Assembly (NCBI GenBank): GCA_947488615.1
Contig: CANKZU010000002.1
Span: 343,180 to 407,179 of the forward strand
Length of the DNA stretch: 64,000 nt
Direction: 5' to 3'
Source of the DNA: an uncultured Aurantimonas sp.
GTDB taxonomy: Bacteria; Pseudomonadota; Alphaproteobacteria; Rhizobiales; Rhizobiaceae
Shown: piece by piece, positions 50,964-59,957 of the stretch
Layout of the letters: every line of letters starts with the position of its first letter
Position numbering within the stretch: the stretch's first letter is position 1
The notes under the pieces: generated by a model
Told to the model about the DNA's origin: nothing
Databases searched by the model: none
Seen by the model: only the letters and a program-made list of their open reading frames with translations
Translations under genes and position numbers: made by a program

Positions 50964-53941
50964 GCCGATTTCGCCTCGCCGAGCACGGTCGCCTCAAAGG
51001 CGCCCGCCGCATCCAGTTTCACTTCGACGGTCAACGCTATGTGGGGCTGGAGGGCGATACGCTCGCTTCGGCGCTGCTCGCCAACGGCGTGCATCTCACC
51101 GGTCGCTCGTTCAAATATCATCGGCCGCGCGGCATCCTTGGTTCCGGTCCGGAAGAGCCGAACGCGCTGGTCGAGATTCGCCGCGACGACGCCCGCCGCC
51201 AGCCCAACATTCGCGCGACGATGCAGCCGCTCTATGACGGCCTCGACGCTGGCAGCCAGAACCGCTGGCCCTCGCTCGACTTCGACATCGGCGGCGCCAA
51301 CGGGATGTTCTCGCGCTTCCTGACGGCCGGCTTCTACTACAAGACCTTCATGTGGCCGAAGGCTTTCTGGCACCGGGTCTATGAGCCCTATATCCGGGCC
51401 GCGGCCGGCCTCGGGCGCGCGCCGACGAAACCCGACCCCGAGCACTACGCCAATCGTTTCGCGCATGTCGACGTGCTCGTCGCGGGTGCCGGCCCGGCGG
51501 GCCTTGCCGCCGCGCTGGCGGCCGGCGAAGCGGGCGCGAGCGTGCTCCTGTGCGACGAGGGGACGGCCTTCGGCGGCTGGCTGAAGGCGGAGAGCAGTAC
51601 GACCATCGACGGCGTCGCCGCGATGGACTGGGTCGACGGCGCCGTCGCCCGGCTCGCCGGCATGGCCAATGTCCGCTTGATGCCGCGCACGACCGCCTTC
51701 GGCTACTACAACCACAACATGCTGGCGCTGGCCGAGCAGGTCACCGACCATTTGTCCGAGCCCGACCCGGCGCTGCCGCGCGAGCGGCTGTGGCAGGTGC
51801 GGGCGAAGAAAGTGGTGCTGGCGACGGGCTCGATCGAGCGGCCGCTGGTGTTTCCCGACAACGACCGGCCGGGGATCATGCTGGCCGGAGCGGCGCGACT
51901 CTATCTCAATCATTTCGGCGTCGCGCCGGGCCGCCGTGTCGCGGTCTTCACCGCCCATGACGCGGCCTATGCTGCGGCGATCGATCTGAAGCGGGCGGGC
52001 GTCGCCGTGCCGGTCATCGTCGATTTGCGGGCCGAACCGCCCGCCGACATCGCCGCCGCGGCTCGGGCGCTCGGGATCGAGGTTCTCGCCGGTTACGAGA
52101 TCAAGACCGTGCGCGGCACCAGGCGCATCAGCGGCTTCACAGTCGAAGAACTGCGTTCCGGTCAGGACAACCGCCGCTTCGATTGCGACGCGCTGCTGAT
52201 GTCCGGCGGCTATACGCCGTCGGTCCATCTGTTCTCGCAGTCGCGCGGCAAGCTCGTCTTCGATCCCGCCCTCCAAGCCTATGTCCCGGCGGAACCGGCC
52301 GAGGATTGCATCAGTGTCGGCGCGGCGGCGGGCGACTTCGATCTGGCGAAGACGATCGGTGCGGCCCGCAGCGCAGGCCGGACTGCGGCGGCCGGCAAGG
52401 CCGGAACCGCCGCGCCGGTCGCGGTGGAGGGAACGGCGCCCTGTGGCGGCGGCATGGCCGGCGCCACGCCCGCCGCGGGGGCCGGCAAGTTCGTCAAGGC
52501 CTTCATCGATTTCCAGAACGACGTGACCGCCAAGGACATCCGCTTCGCCGTCGCCGAGGGCTTCCGCTCGGTCGAGCACATCAAGCGTTTCACCACCACC
52601 GGCATGGCGACCGACCAGGGCAAGACCTCGAACATCCATGGGATCGGCGTTGCCGCCGAGGCGCTGAGCCGGCCGATGCCCGAGGTCGGGCTGACCACGT
52701 TTCGCGCGCCCTTCACGCCGGTCACCTTCGGCACCATCGCCGGCTTCGCCAAGGGGCTGCTGTTCGACCCGACCCGGAAGACGCCGATCCACGACAGCGC
52801 CGAGGCCGAAGGGGCGGTGTTCGAGGACGTCAGCCTGTGGAAGCGGGCCTGGTATTTCCCGAAAGGTGTTGACATGCACGCCGCTGTCGGCCGCGAATGC
52901 CGGACGGTGCGCGAGGCGGCGGGCCTCTTCGACGCTTCCACCCTGGGCAAGATCGAAGTCGTCGGGCCGGACGCGGCGAAATTCCTCGATCTGATCTATG
53001 CGACGCCGCTTGCGAGCCTTGCCGTCGGCAAGTGCCGCTACGCGATCATGCTGAACGAGGCCGGCTTCATCATCGACGACGGCATCGTCGCCAGGATCGG
53101 CGAAGACCGTTATCACGTGACCACCACGACCGGCGGCGCGCCGCGCGTGCTCGACCTGATGGAGGATTACCGGCAGACCGAGTTCCCGGACCTCGCCGTC
53201 TGGATGACCTCGGTCACCGAGCAATGGGCGGTGATCGCCGTGCAGGGGCCGAAGGCGCGGGAGATCGTCGCGCCTTACGTTGACGGGCTGGACATTTCGC
53301 CCGACGCCTTCAAGCACATGTCGGTCGCCGAATGCACCTTCATGGGCGTTGCCTGCCGGCTGTTCCGCGTCTCCTTCACCGGCGAGGCCGGCTACGAGAT
53401 CAACGTGCCGGCCGATTACGGCCGCGCTGTCTGGGACGCGTTGCGCGAGCATGGCCGCGGCCTTGGCGCCGAGCCGTACGGCACCGAGACCATGCACGTG
53501 CTCAGGGCTGAAAAGGGCTATATCATTGTCGGTCAGGAGACCGACGGCACGGTCACGCCGGCCGACGCCGGGCTGGCCTGGGCGGTGTCGAAGAAGAAGA
53601 CGGATTTCGTCGGCAAGCGCGGGCTGGAACGGTCCGATCTCGTTGCCCCCGGCCGCAAGCAACTCGTCGGCCTCAAGTCCGCGAACCCGCTGACCGTTCT
53701 GGAGGAAGGCGCGCAGATCGTCGCCGACCCGAACGAGGCGGTGCCGATGACGATGCTCGGCCATGTCACCTCGGCCTATCACTCCGACGCGACGGGGCGC
53801 TCGATCGCGCTGGCGCTGGTCAAGGACGGGCGCAATCTGATCGGCCGCACGCTGTATGTTCCGATGCCGAAAGAGACGATCGCCGTCGAGGTGACGGACA
53901 CGGTGTTCTTCGATCCGGAAGGGGAGCGGCTGCATGGCTGA
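50960..53941 (+). CDS. soxA: Sarcosine oxidase subunit alpha
   Basis: 993 residues. The N-terminal part is the ferredoxin-like FDGQRYVGLEGDTLASALLA segment. The NAD-binding fold is DVLVAGAGPAGLAAALAAGE (about 170-190), and LATGSIERPLVFPDNDRPG follows. From about residue 620 begins an aminomethyltransferase (GcvT-like) domain (GKIEVVGPDAAKFLDLIYA, GEAGYEINVPADYG) that moves the one-carbon unit to tetrahydrofolate. It works as part of a SoxBDAG heterotetramer. It overlaps soxD by four bases and soxG by eight. Confidence 0.95.
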   Translation: MSRFRLAEHGRLKGARRIQFHFDGQRYVGLEGDTLASALLANGVHLTGRSFKYHRPRGILGSGPEEPNALVEIRRDDARRQPNIRATMQPLYDGLDAGSQNRWPSLDFDIGGANGMFSRFLTAGFYYKTFMWPKAFWHRVYEPYIRAAAGLGRAPTKPDPEHYANRFAHVDVLVAGAGPAGLAAALAAGEAGASVLLCDEGTAFGGWLKAESSTTIDGVAAMDWVDGAVARLAGMANVRLMPRTTAFGYYNHNMLALAEQVTDHLSEPDPALPRERLWQVRAKKVVLATGSIERPLVFPDNDRPGIMLAGAARLYLNHFGVAPGRRVAVFTAHDAAYAAAIDLKRAGVAVPVIVDLRAEPPADIAAAARALGIEVLAGYEIKTVRGTRRISGFTVEELRSGQDNRRFDCDALLMSGGYTPSVHLFSQSRGKLVFDPALQAYVPAEPAEDCISVGAAAGDFDLAKTIGAARSAGRTAAAGKAGTAAPVAVEGTAPCGGGMAGATPAAGAGKFVKAFIDFQNDVTAKDIRFAVAEGFRSVEHIKRFTTTGMATDQGKTSNIHGIGVAAEALSRPMPEVGLTTFRAPFTPVTFGTIAGFAKGLLFDPTRKTPIHDSAEAEGAVFEDVSLWKRAWYFPKGVDMHAAVGRECRTVREAAGLFDASTLGKIEVVGPDAAKFLDLIYATPLASLAVGKCRYAIMLNEAGFIIDDGIVARIGEDRYHVTTTTGGAPRVLDLMEDYRQTEFPDLAVWMTSVTEQWAVIAVQGPKAREIVAPYVDGLDISPDAFKHMSVAECTFMGVACRLFRVSFTGEAGYEINVPADYGRAVWDALREHGRGLGAEPYGTETMHVLRAEKGYIIVGQETDGTVTPADAGLAWAVSKKKTDFVGKRGLERSDLVAPGRKQLVGLKSANPLTVLEEGAQIVADPNEAVPMTMLGHVTSAYHSDATGRSIALALVKDGRNLIGRTLYVPMPKETIAVEVTDTVFFDPEGERLHG

Positions 53942-54623
53942 ACGCAAGACGGCATCGAAGAAAACACCGGTCGGCGTGGCATCGAAGGCAAAAAAGCCAC
54001 CCAAGGCTGCGGCCAAAAAAAGCACCGAGCCCAATGCCGCGATAGGAGCGTCCGCCGCTGTGACCACCTCACCGAGCCTGCCGCGCATGTCGCCGCTGGA
54101 CGGGCGCTATGCCAGCGGGCCGGGCGTGACGCTGACGCCGCTTGCCCCGCGCCAACGCATCAGTCTGCGCGCCGACGCGCAATCGCTAAAGGCGGTGGAG
54201 GCCAAGTTGGGCTTGGCGCTGCCGACGCGGCCGAAGATGAGCGCTTCGGCGGACGGCATGTCGGCGCTCTGGCTCGGCCCCGACGAGTGGCTGGTGGTCG
54301 CCGACGATGATGCGGCGGAGGTCGAACCGCTACCGGCAAGACTTGCGGGCGTCGCCGGCATCTCGGTTGTCGACGTGTCGCACCGCAATGCCGCGATCGC
54401 GGTCGTGGGACCGGCGGCCGAGGCGGTGATCGCGGCCGGCTGTCCGCAGGACATTCGGCTCGGCAGTTTTCCCGTAGGGGCGGTGAGCCGGACGATCCTC
54501 TCGAAAGCCGAGATCGTCTTGTGGCGAACTGGCGAGCAGCGCTTCGAGATCGAATGCTGGCGAAGCTTTGCCGATTATGTCTGGACGTTCCTGGCCGAGG
54601 CGGCACGCTCGCCGGCGGTCTGA
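53934..54623 (+). CDS. soxG: Sarcosine oxidase subunit gamma, with N-terminal Lys/Ala extension
   Basis: 229 residues. The folded part (about 55-229) has LTPLAPRQRISLRAD, ALWLGPDEWLVVADD, VDVSHRNAAIAVVGP and the C-terminal ECWRSFADYVWTFLAEAA, matching SoxG. The first 50 residues are a low-complexity basic stretch (AERKTASKKTPVGVASKAKK) beyond the usual start of the family. GGGGAG lies upstream of the ATG. The start overlaps soxA by 8 bases, so coupling is clear. Confidence 0.92.
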   Translation: MAERKTASKKTPVGVASKAKKPPKAAAKKSTEPNAAIGASAAVTTSPSLPRMSPLDGRYASGPGVTLTPLAPRQRISLRADAQSLKAVEAKLGLALPTRPKMSASADGMSALWLGPDEWLVVADDDAAEVEPLPARLAGVAGISVVDVSHRNAAIAVVGPAAEAVIAAGCPQDIRLGSFPVGAVSRTILSKAEIVLWRTGEQRFEIECWRSFADYVWTFLAEAARSPAV

Positions 54624-54690
54624 TCCCGATGGGAGTCGAAGATGGGAAGACGCCGCGCATCCTGAAGAACACGCGGCGCTGTCACTGACG

Positions 54691-54709
54691 GTCAAGCGTT
54701 CGGCTTGAC
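54691..54709. terminator. Hairpin between soxG and the chemoreceptor gene
   Basis: GTCAAGC (54691-54697) and GCTTGAC (54703-54709) form a perfect stem with a GTTCG loop, between two convergent genes. There is no clear T run, so it is a weak or Rho-assisted terminator at best. Confidence 0.4.
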
Positions 54710-54729
54710 GTCACCCGTCCCGGCTGGGG

Positions 54730-56469
54730 TCAGAATTCCTCCCAGCTTTCGGATTCGGCCTTGGGGGCCCGGGCGGCGCCGCCGCGGCCGGTGGTCTTCA
54801 TCTGCGGCACGCCGCGCGACGGCGCGGCCGGCCTTGCCCGGTTGGCGGCAGGGGCGGCGTTGCCACCCGACCGCGAAGCCTGGCTCCGCCCGGCACCCAT
54901 CGAACTGGCGGTCTTGAACTGCGCCATCGCGCTCGCCAGTTCCTCGGTCTCGTTGGTCAGGGTCTGGCTCGCCGCCGTCGCCTCTTCCACCATCGCCGCG
55001 TTCTGCTGCGTCACCTTGTCCATCTGATCGGCCGCGCCCGACACCTCCCGCAAGCTCGTCGCCTGCTCCTTGGCGCTCACCGCGATCGTCGCGATCAGCT
55101 CGGCCATCGCACTCACCTCGGCGACGATCTCGTCCAGCGACTTGCCCGAGGCCGTCACCAGCTCGACGCCGCTTTCCACCTGGCTGCGCGACGTCGCGAT
55201 CAGCGTCTTGATCTCCTTGGCCGCCTCGGCCGAGCGCTGGGCCAGCCCACGCACTTCCTGGGCGACCACCGCAAAGCCCTTGCCGGCCTCGCCGGCCCGC
55301 GCCGCCTCGACACCCGCGTTCAAGGCCAGCAGATTGGTCTGGAAAGCGATCTCGTCGATCACCCCGATGATCTGGTTGATCTGCTCGGAGGATTTCTCGA
55401 TCTGGCTCATCGCCGCCACCGCCTGGCCGACGATCTCGCCGCCCTTTTCGGCCTTGCCGCGGGCGGCACTGGCCGCCGTCTGCGCCTTGCCGGCGCCCTG
55501 GGCGGTTTCGTTCACCGCCGTCGTCACCTCGCCCAGCGCCGCCACCGTCTCTTCCAGGCTCGCCGCCTGCTGCTCGGTGCGCTGCGCCAGATCGTTCGAC
55601 GCCGTGTTGATCTCCTGCAAGCCTGACCGGATCGAGCCGATCGAGGTCACCACATTGCCGATCGCATCCTCGAGCTTGGCGACACTGTCGTTGAACTTCG
55701 CCCGGATCGGTTCGAACTCCGCCGCCACCGGCGCGGCCATCCGCACCGTCAGATCACCGTCCGACAGCCGCTCGAAGCCGACCTCCACGGCGCCGACAAA
55801 GGCCCGCAAATCCTCGGCCTTGCTCTCTTCCAGCGCCGCCTGACGGTTCTGTTCCGCCTCGCGTTCGCGGGAGAGCCGTTCCGTTTCCTGACTGGATGCT
55901 TCCGCGCGACCCTGTTCTTCTCGCGCAAGCTCCGTCGCCTCCGCAATGCTCTTGAACATGGCGGAGACTGTATAAGCGAGCCACAGCAGGACTGCGGCTT
56001 CCGTAACCAGGATGACCGCGTGCAGGCCAAAGCGCACGACGTCTGTGCCGCCGGGATAGATCGCGGCCGGCAGCGCAAAGTTCAGCACCAGGTGGTGAAG
56101 GGCGGTTGCCACCGTCGCCCCCGCGATCACGCGCCAATCGAACATCGCGCCGATCACCGCCAGAGCCGCGAAATAGGCCATGTGCATATCGACTTGAAGG
56201 TAGTTGCCGCTGAGCGCCGAAACGAGAATGGAGATATTGCCAACGAGGCCGACAGCGCAGACCATTCGCGCCGTCGACCCGAGGTCGGCCCTCCGGGAAA
56301 GCAGCAGGCTGACGACCGCGATGGCGATCGCGGCGAGCGCCGGGGCGATGGCGGACCGAGCGTTCGCCATTTCAACCAGTATGATCACCGGCACGAAACC
56401 GAACTGGCCGAGCGAGATCCAGCTCGTGATACGAGCGCGGTGCGCATCAAGGTCTTTCATCGCATTCAT
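54730..56469 (-). CDS. Methyl-accepting chemotaxis protein with six-helix N-terminus
   Basis: 579 residues. The N-terminal 170 residues form about six hydrophobic helices without a large periplasmic domain ([18 protein letters not shown] and [12 protein letters not shown] are notable), so sensing is probably within the membrane. A HAMP-like coil follows, then the cytoplasmic signalling hairpin with [20 protein letters not shown] and [19 protein letters not shown]. The tail is Pro/Ala-rich and ends ESWEEF, resembling the xWxxF pentapeptide that docks CheR/CheB. AGGACC precedes ATG 56469. A small exported protein is encoded 10 bases upstream in the same operon. Confidence 0.9.
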   Translation of the reverse strand: MNAMKDLDAHRARITSWISLGQFGFVPVIILVEMANARSAIAPALAAIAIAVVSLLLSRRADLGSTARMVCAVGLVGNISILVSALSGNYLQVDMHMAYFAALAVIGAMFDWRVIAGATVATALHHLVLNFALPAAIYPGGTDVVRFGLHAVILVTEAAVLLWLAYTVSAMFKSIAEATELAREEQGRAEASSQETERLSREREAEQNRQAALEESKAEDLRAFVGAVEVGFERLSDGDLTVRMAAPVAAEFEPIRAKFNDSVAKLEDAIGNVVTSIGSIRSGLQEINTASNDLAQRTEQQAASLEETVAALGEVTTAVNETAQGAGKAQTAASAARGKAEKGGEIVGQAVAAMSQIEKSSEQINQIIGVIDEIAFQTNLLALNAGVEAARAGEAGKGFAVVAQEVRGLAQRSAEAAKEIKTLIATSRSQVESGVELVTASGKSLDEIVAEVSAMAELIATIAVSAKEQATSLREVSGAADQMDKVTQQNAAMVEEATAASQTLTNETEELASAMAQFKTASSMGAGRSQASRSGGNAAPAANRARPAAPSRGVPQMKTTGRGGAARAPKAESESWEEF

Positions 56470-56479
56470 GGTCGAGGTC

Positions 56480-56785
56480 CTAGTCAGTGGTGCTTGCGCA
56501 GCCGATCGTGGCTGCGTCGAGAACGAGCCATGCACCGGTGGCGCGAAGCCGACCCGGCAAGTCTTCATCGGTGAATTCGAGAACGGCCACGGAAGGCCAG
56601 GCCCCCGCATCCATGAGATTGCCGACGCTGGCCGCCGCCTGGATGACACGCGCTTGCGGCCACCACGGCGGAAAAACCGCCGCGAGATTTTCGGTGCTGG
56701 CGAGACTGGGAGCCGGAATCGCGACGATGAGGGTCGCCAACGCCATGACGGACCCGGCGATCCAGCTGAGCGTGTGAGACTTCAT
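56480..56785 (-). CDS. Small exported protein co-encoded with the chemoreceptor
   Basis: 101 residues from ATG 56785 (an ATG at 56851 is also possible). A signal segment [20 protein letters not shown] is cleaved near SLAS. The mature part has [20 protein letters not shown], then [20 protein letters not shown], ending [16 protein letters not shown]. Similar small proteins with a 'FPPWW...GAWLVLD...GC' pattern seem to occur in other alphaproteobacteria, but no function is known to me. It stops 10 bases before the chemoreceptor start, so the two are surely co-transcribed. Confidence 0.6.
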   Translation of the reverse strand: MKSHTLSWIAGSVMALATLIVAIPAPSLASTENLAAVFPPWWPQARVIQAAASVGNLMDAGAWPSVAVLEFTDEDLPGRLRATGAWLVLDAATIGCASTTD

Positions 56786-57095
56786 TGCGGTCGCGTGAAC
56801 AGCATCGGACGCCTTGCAGCGGGAATCGTGGAGGTGCCAAGGAATCGGCATCCGCCCTTGGCAAATTGATTAAACCGGCAAGTCTGAAAAGATTACAAAC
56901 ACCGACAGCCGCCGAAGCGTTCGCCGAGCAGATACGGCTGTTCGCCGATCGCGATTTCTCCGCTTCGAAACACGGGAGGGTGCTGACGGAAGGCTCCACG
57001 CGCTGATCGGCGGTCGGGCCGTGAGGCTTCTCCGATTAGGGGTCAGTTTCCGGCGGCGGTATACCAATGTCCCGCGGCACTGCGATAAAATGCCG
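56786..57095. other. Intergenic region upstream of the chemoreceptor operon
   Basis: About 310 bases between the small exported protein and the tail-anchored orphan on the same strand. One 73-codon frame lies on the plus strand (56785-57006), but it has no ribosome-binding site and no recognisable pattern. I see no strong hairpin or promoter. Confidence 0.5.
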
Positions 57096-57527
57096 TCAGC
57101 CGATGAAATTGAAGAAGTAGCTCGCTGATGCGAGAATGACGCCGACGATCGCGGTCGGAATCAGGATGCTTTCGTTCTGACGCACGCCGTCATCTCCCAA
57201 GCCCATCGCATCGGCCGGACGCGATCGCAGATGGAAACCACGACGACCCAACTTGACGGTTTGCGGGGCGCGTTCGGCAGGCTCCAGGCGGAAGGGGGTA
57301 TGGTGAACGAGCGGAGCCGCCATCCGTTGTTGGGTCCCCGCCTTTCGCACCGCCCCCCGCACGCGCGCGGGGCGGACCGGGAGCGTTAGCTTCGCCCGCT
57401 CTCGGGGTGCGGCGGAACCGTCCGGGTCGCCGGGCATCACCGAACAATCCACAACGCCGTTGCCGGCGAACATCAAGTCTGAATCGGCCCCAAAGGGCGA
57501 TGGGAATGTCGAAACGCCGCGTGTCAT
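57096..57527 (-). CDS. Orphan tail-anchored protein, unknown function
   Basis: 143 residues from ATG 57527, where GGAGGT lies exactly 7 bases upstream, the best ribosome site in this region. The N-terminal half is polar, with TFPSPFGADSDLMFAGNGVV and a basic central stretch (RPARVRGAVRKAGTQQRM). A single hydrophobic helix at the very C-terminus (ILIPTAIVGVILASASYFF) makes it a probable tail-anchored membrane protein with its bulk in the cytoplasm. It belongs to no family I know. It is divergent from fbaB. Confidence 0.55.
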   Translation of the reverse strand: MTRGVSTFPSPFGADSDLMFAGNGVVDCSVMPGDPDGSAAPRERAKLTLPVRPARVRGAVRKAGTQQRMAAPLVHHTPFRLEPAERAPQTVKLGRRGFHLRSRPADAMGLGDDGVRQNESILIPTAIVGVILASASYFFNFIG

Positions 57528-57763
57528 TGTAGTTACCTCCACAGAGTGGAAACGCAGGAACCGAAGATTGGTTCAATTGGGTGAGGGCCGATTAAACGGA
57601 TGCCGATAATGGCCTCATCGCGCACCGCTGGGCCCTTCAACCGATTTTAATATGCGCGGGCGGCGTCACGCATCTGGACGGCGCCGCCTGATGCCCGCAG
57701 AAGAAGCGCATGGGAACCGGCGAGGCTGTTGATGCCTGCCGGTGAGGCAAAGGAGCAAGTGAA

Positions 57764-58675
57764 ATGCTGAGAACAGACACCGTCCGGAACATCCTGTCCT
57801 GGTACGAGGGCGAGACCCCGGGCTTGAAGAGCAATCTTTCACGCCTCCTTATGCATGGCCGGTTGGCGGGGACCGGCCGGGTGGTGATCCTGCCGGTCGA
57901 TCAGGGCTTCGAGCACGGACCGGCGCGCAGCTTCGCACCCAACCCGATCGCCTATGACCCGCATTATCTTTACGAACTGGCGATCGATTCAGGCGTTTCG
58001 GGCTATGCCGCGCCGCTAGGACTTCTGGAGCAGGGCGCCGACACGTTCGCCGGCGAGGTTCCGCTGATTCTCAAGCTCAACAGCGGCAATTCTCTCGTCG
58101 GCGGCAGCGACCAGGCGTTGACCGGCAAGGTCGAGGACGCGATGCGGCTGGGCTGCGTCGGCGTCGGATTCACCATCTATCCGGGGTCCGACCACTCCTA
58201 CGACATGATGGAGGAGTTGCGTGAGATCTCTCTGGAGGCGAAATCGCGCGGGCTGATGACCGTCGTCTGGTCCTATCCGCGTGGCGGCAAAGTGTCCAAG
58301 GAGGGCGAAACCGGCTTCGATATCATCGCCTATGCCGCGCATATGGCGGCGTTGATGGGGGCCACCATCATCAAGGTGAAACTGCCGACTGCCCATCTCG
58401 ACCTCGACGCGGCAAAGCCGATCTACGAGAAACACGCCATCCCGCGGGAAGCGGCCGCCGACCGCGTCCGCCACATCATGCAGGCGGCATTCGCCGGCAA
58501 GCGAATTGTCGTGTTTTCCGGCGGCGCGGCAAAGAACACCGACGAGCTTCTGGACGAGGTCCGCGCCATCCGGGAGGGCGGCGGCAACGGATCGATCATC
58601 GGTCGTAATTCGTTCCAGCGCAGCAAGGAAGAGGCGATTGCGTTGCTGAACCAGGTGATGGACGTCTACGCCTGA
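57764..58675 (+). CDS. fbaB: Fructose-bisphosphate aldolase class I (DhnA/FbaB type)
   Basis: 303 residues. VILPVDQGFEHGPARSFAPN near the start, LILKLNSGNS, and ATIIKVKLPTAHLD with the Schiff-base lysine (K204 or K206) identify the archaeal-type class I aldolase. KRIVVFSGGAAKNTDEL and GSIIGRNSFQRSKEEAI form the phosphate site. It cleaves fructose 1,6-bisphosphate in the cytoplasm. AAGGAG lies 9 bases before the ATG. It is 48 kb away from tkt-gap-pgk, where many relatives keep an aldolase. Confidence 0.93.
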   Translation: MLRTDTVRNILSWYEGETPGLKSNLSRLLMHGRLAGTGRVVILPVDQGFEHGPARSFAPNPIAYDPHYLYELAIDSGVSGYAAPLGLLEQGADTFAGEVPLILKLNSGNSLVGGSDQALTGKVEDAMRLGCVGVGFTIYPGSDHSYDMMEELREISLEAKSRGLMTVVWSYPRGGKVSKEGETGFDIIAYAAHMAALMGATIIKVKLPTAHLDLDAAKPIYEKHAIPREAAADRVRHIMQAAFAGKRIVVFSGGAAKNTDELLDEVRAIREGGGNGSIIGRNSFQRSKEEAIALLNQVMDVYA

Positions 58676-58732
58676 TCGATTACGATCGGCGCTTCAGTCC
58701 GGACGTCGGGCTGAAGCTGGTTTGAAACGACA

Positions 58733-58754
58733 ACGGCCGCCCTGAGGCGGCCGT
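58733..58754 (+). terminator. Hairpin terminator after fbaB
   Basis: A perfect 9-base stem ACGGCCGCC/GGCGGCCGT with a CTGA loop, followed by CATATTC rather than a pure T run. It lies between two convergent genes. Confidence 0.6.
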
Positions 58755-58789
58755 CATATTCGATCGGTGCGAAGAATTGCGTCGACGAC

Positions 58790-59230
58790 CTATTGCCCCG
58801 CCGCCGCGAGCGCTTCGGCGGGGTCGCGTTCCTTGCCCTCGGCGTCGAAGCCGGCGAGATAGGCGGTAACGTTGGCGAGATCTTCTGGCTTTTTCAGTCC
58901 GGGAAACGCCATCTTGGTGCCCTTGACGACAGCACGGGGGTCGGCGAGCCATTCCGTCATCAATGCCTCGTTCCAGGCGGTCTTGTCGGCGGCCCATTCT
59001 GCGAAGCCGGAGGAATAGCTGTAGCCTTCGATCGAGCCCGGCTTCTCGCCAATGACGCCGTTCAATTCCGGGCCGACCTTGTTCTTCGCGCCTTCTCCGA
59101 CGGCGTGGCAGGCTCGGCACTTGTTGAAGACCTTCTTGCCAGCGTCTGCGTCGCCGACGGTCTGGGCCGTGGCACCCGTGGCCAGTGCGAGCGTCACGAT
59201 CGCACCAGCGGCCAAAATCAGATTACGCAT
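58790..59230 (-). CDS. Class I c-type cytochrome (cytochrome c2/c550-like)
   Basis: 146 residues. A signal peptide covers about 1-22 (cleavage after ATA). The haem site is CRACH with Cys38, Cys41 and His42, and the sixth ligand is Met107 in KGTKMAFPGLKKPEDL. VGPELNGVIGEKPGSI and YSSGFAEWAADKTAWNEA are typical of the c2-type electron carriers that link the bc1 complex to oxidases in the periplasm. The ATG at 59230 has GGAGGAATT upstream. Confidence 0.93.
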   Translation of the reverse strand: MRNLILAAGAIVTLALATGATAQTVGDADAGKKVFNKCRACHAVGEGAKNKVGPELNGVIGEKPGSIEGYSYSSGFAEWAADKTAWNEALMTEWLADPRAVVKGTKMAFPGLKKPEDLANVTAYLAGFDAEGKERDPAEALAAAGQ

Positions 59231-59957
59231 AATTCCTCCATGAAGTGCCATCCTCTTCTTAGCGGGAATATAAAGCCGCGCCGTCCAATGGCAATCATTT
59301 GGAAGCGGGCGGCTACGGTGTGTGGCGGATTCGGGGCTGCGGTGTGGATCACGCAGGACCAACGCAAATGTGAGCGGTAAGCAACACATTATCGTGGGCC
59401 GTCGTCGAGCTTGTGGTGCGACGGGTCTGCGCCGTTCGCGCTCCGTAAAATTCAACAACAATTGTCATTGTGAAGGATTACGACACGCGGGGCTCGCGCA
59501 ACCTGTCAGTATAATCGGCATTTTTCGATCGCCACCGTCGCCAAAAACGACCTGTTCGGCGAGGGATTCATGCGTCGGTATGCGGGGTTTCAGGCCGTCG
59601 CAAGGCGCAATTCCATTTCCTTGGGTTAGCCGGCGCGTCTATTCGTTAGGAATTCTATCCGACACATCTTCGCCATGTTTGTTAAGCGCCGCCAGGTCGT
59701 GCCGACTTGGCGTAAACCATCGATTTTAAGACGAAATCAACGATCGAAGGTTACGAAGAATTCACGACGTCGGACCCGGTCGAAATTCTCGTTGCGGATC
59801 GGCAACACGGCGGAAGAGAACCTATTCCTGCCATTTTTCCGGCACGGAGAGGGACCATATCAACTCCCGAACCCGCCAGCCGGGTCGGGAAATCCGGGCG
59901 CCACGCGGATGTGGGGTCGGGAAGAAAGTCGCGACTGCGACAGAATGGAGTACAGTT
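59231..59957. other. Long intergenic region before the outer-membrane protein gene
   Basis: A 727-base stretch, less GC-rich than its surroundings, between the divergent cytochrome c and Omp25-like genes. Open frames at 59322-59729 and 59675-60031 (plus strand) lack ribosome sites and look like noise. I see no terminator or tRNA. It probably holds the two promoters and a long 5' leader for the porin-like mRNA; a small RNA is possible but not demonstrable by eye. Confidence 0.5.

Noticed and set aside
50714..54088. 1124-codon minus-strand open frame opposite soxA
   Set aside because: Antisense shadow of soxA and soxG; composition (Arg, Gly, Asp) typical of third-position mirror frames.
56785..57006. 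Plus-strand 73-codon frame opposite the chemoreceptor operon promoter region
   Set aside because: No ribosome-binding site, no recognisable domain, and arginine/serine-rich composition like frame-shifted GC-rich DNA.
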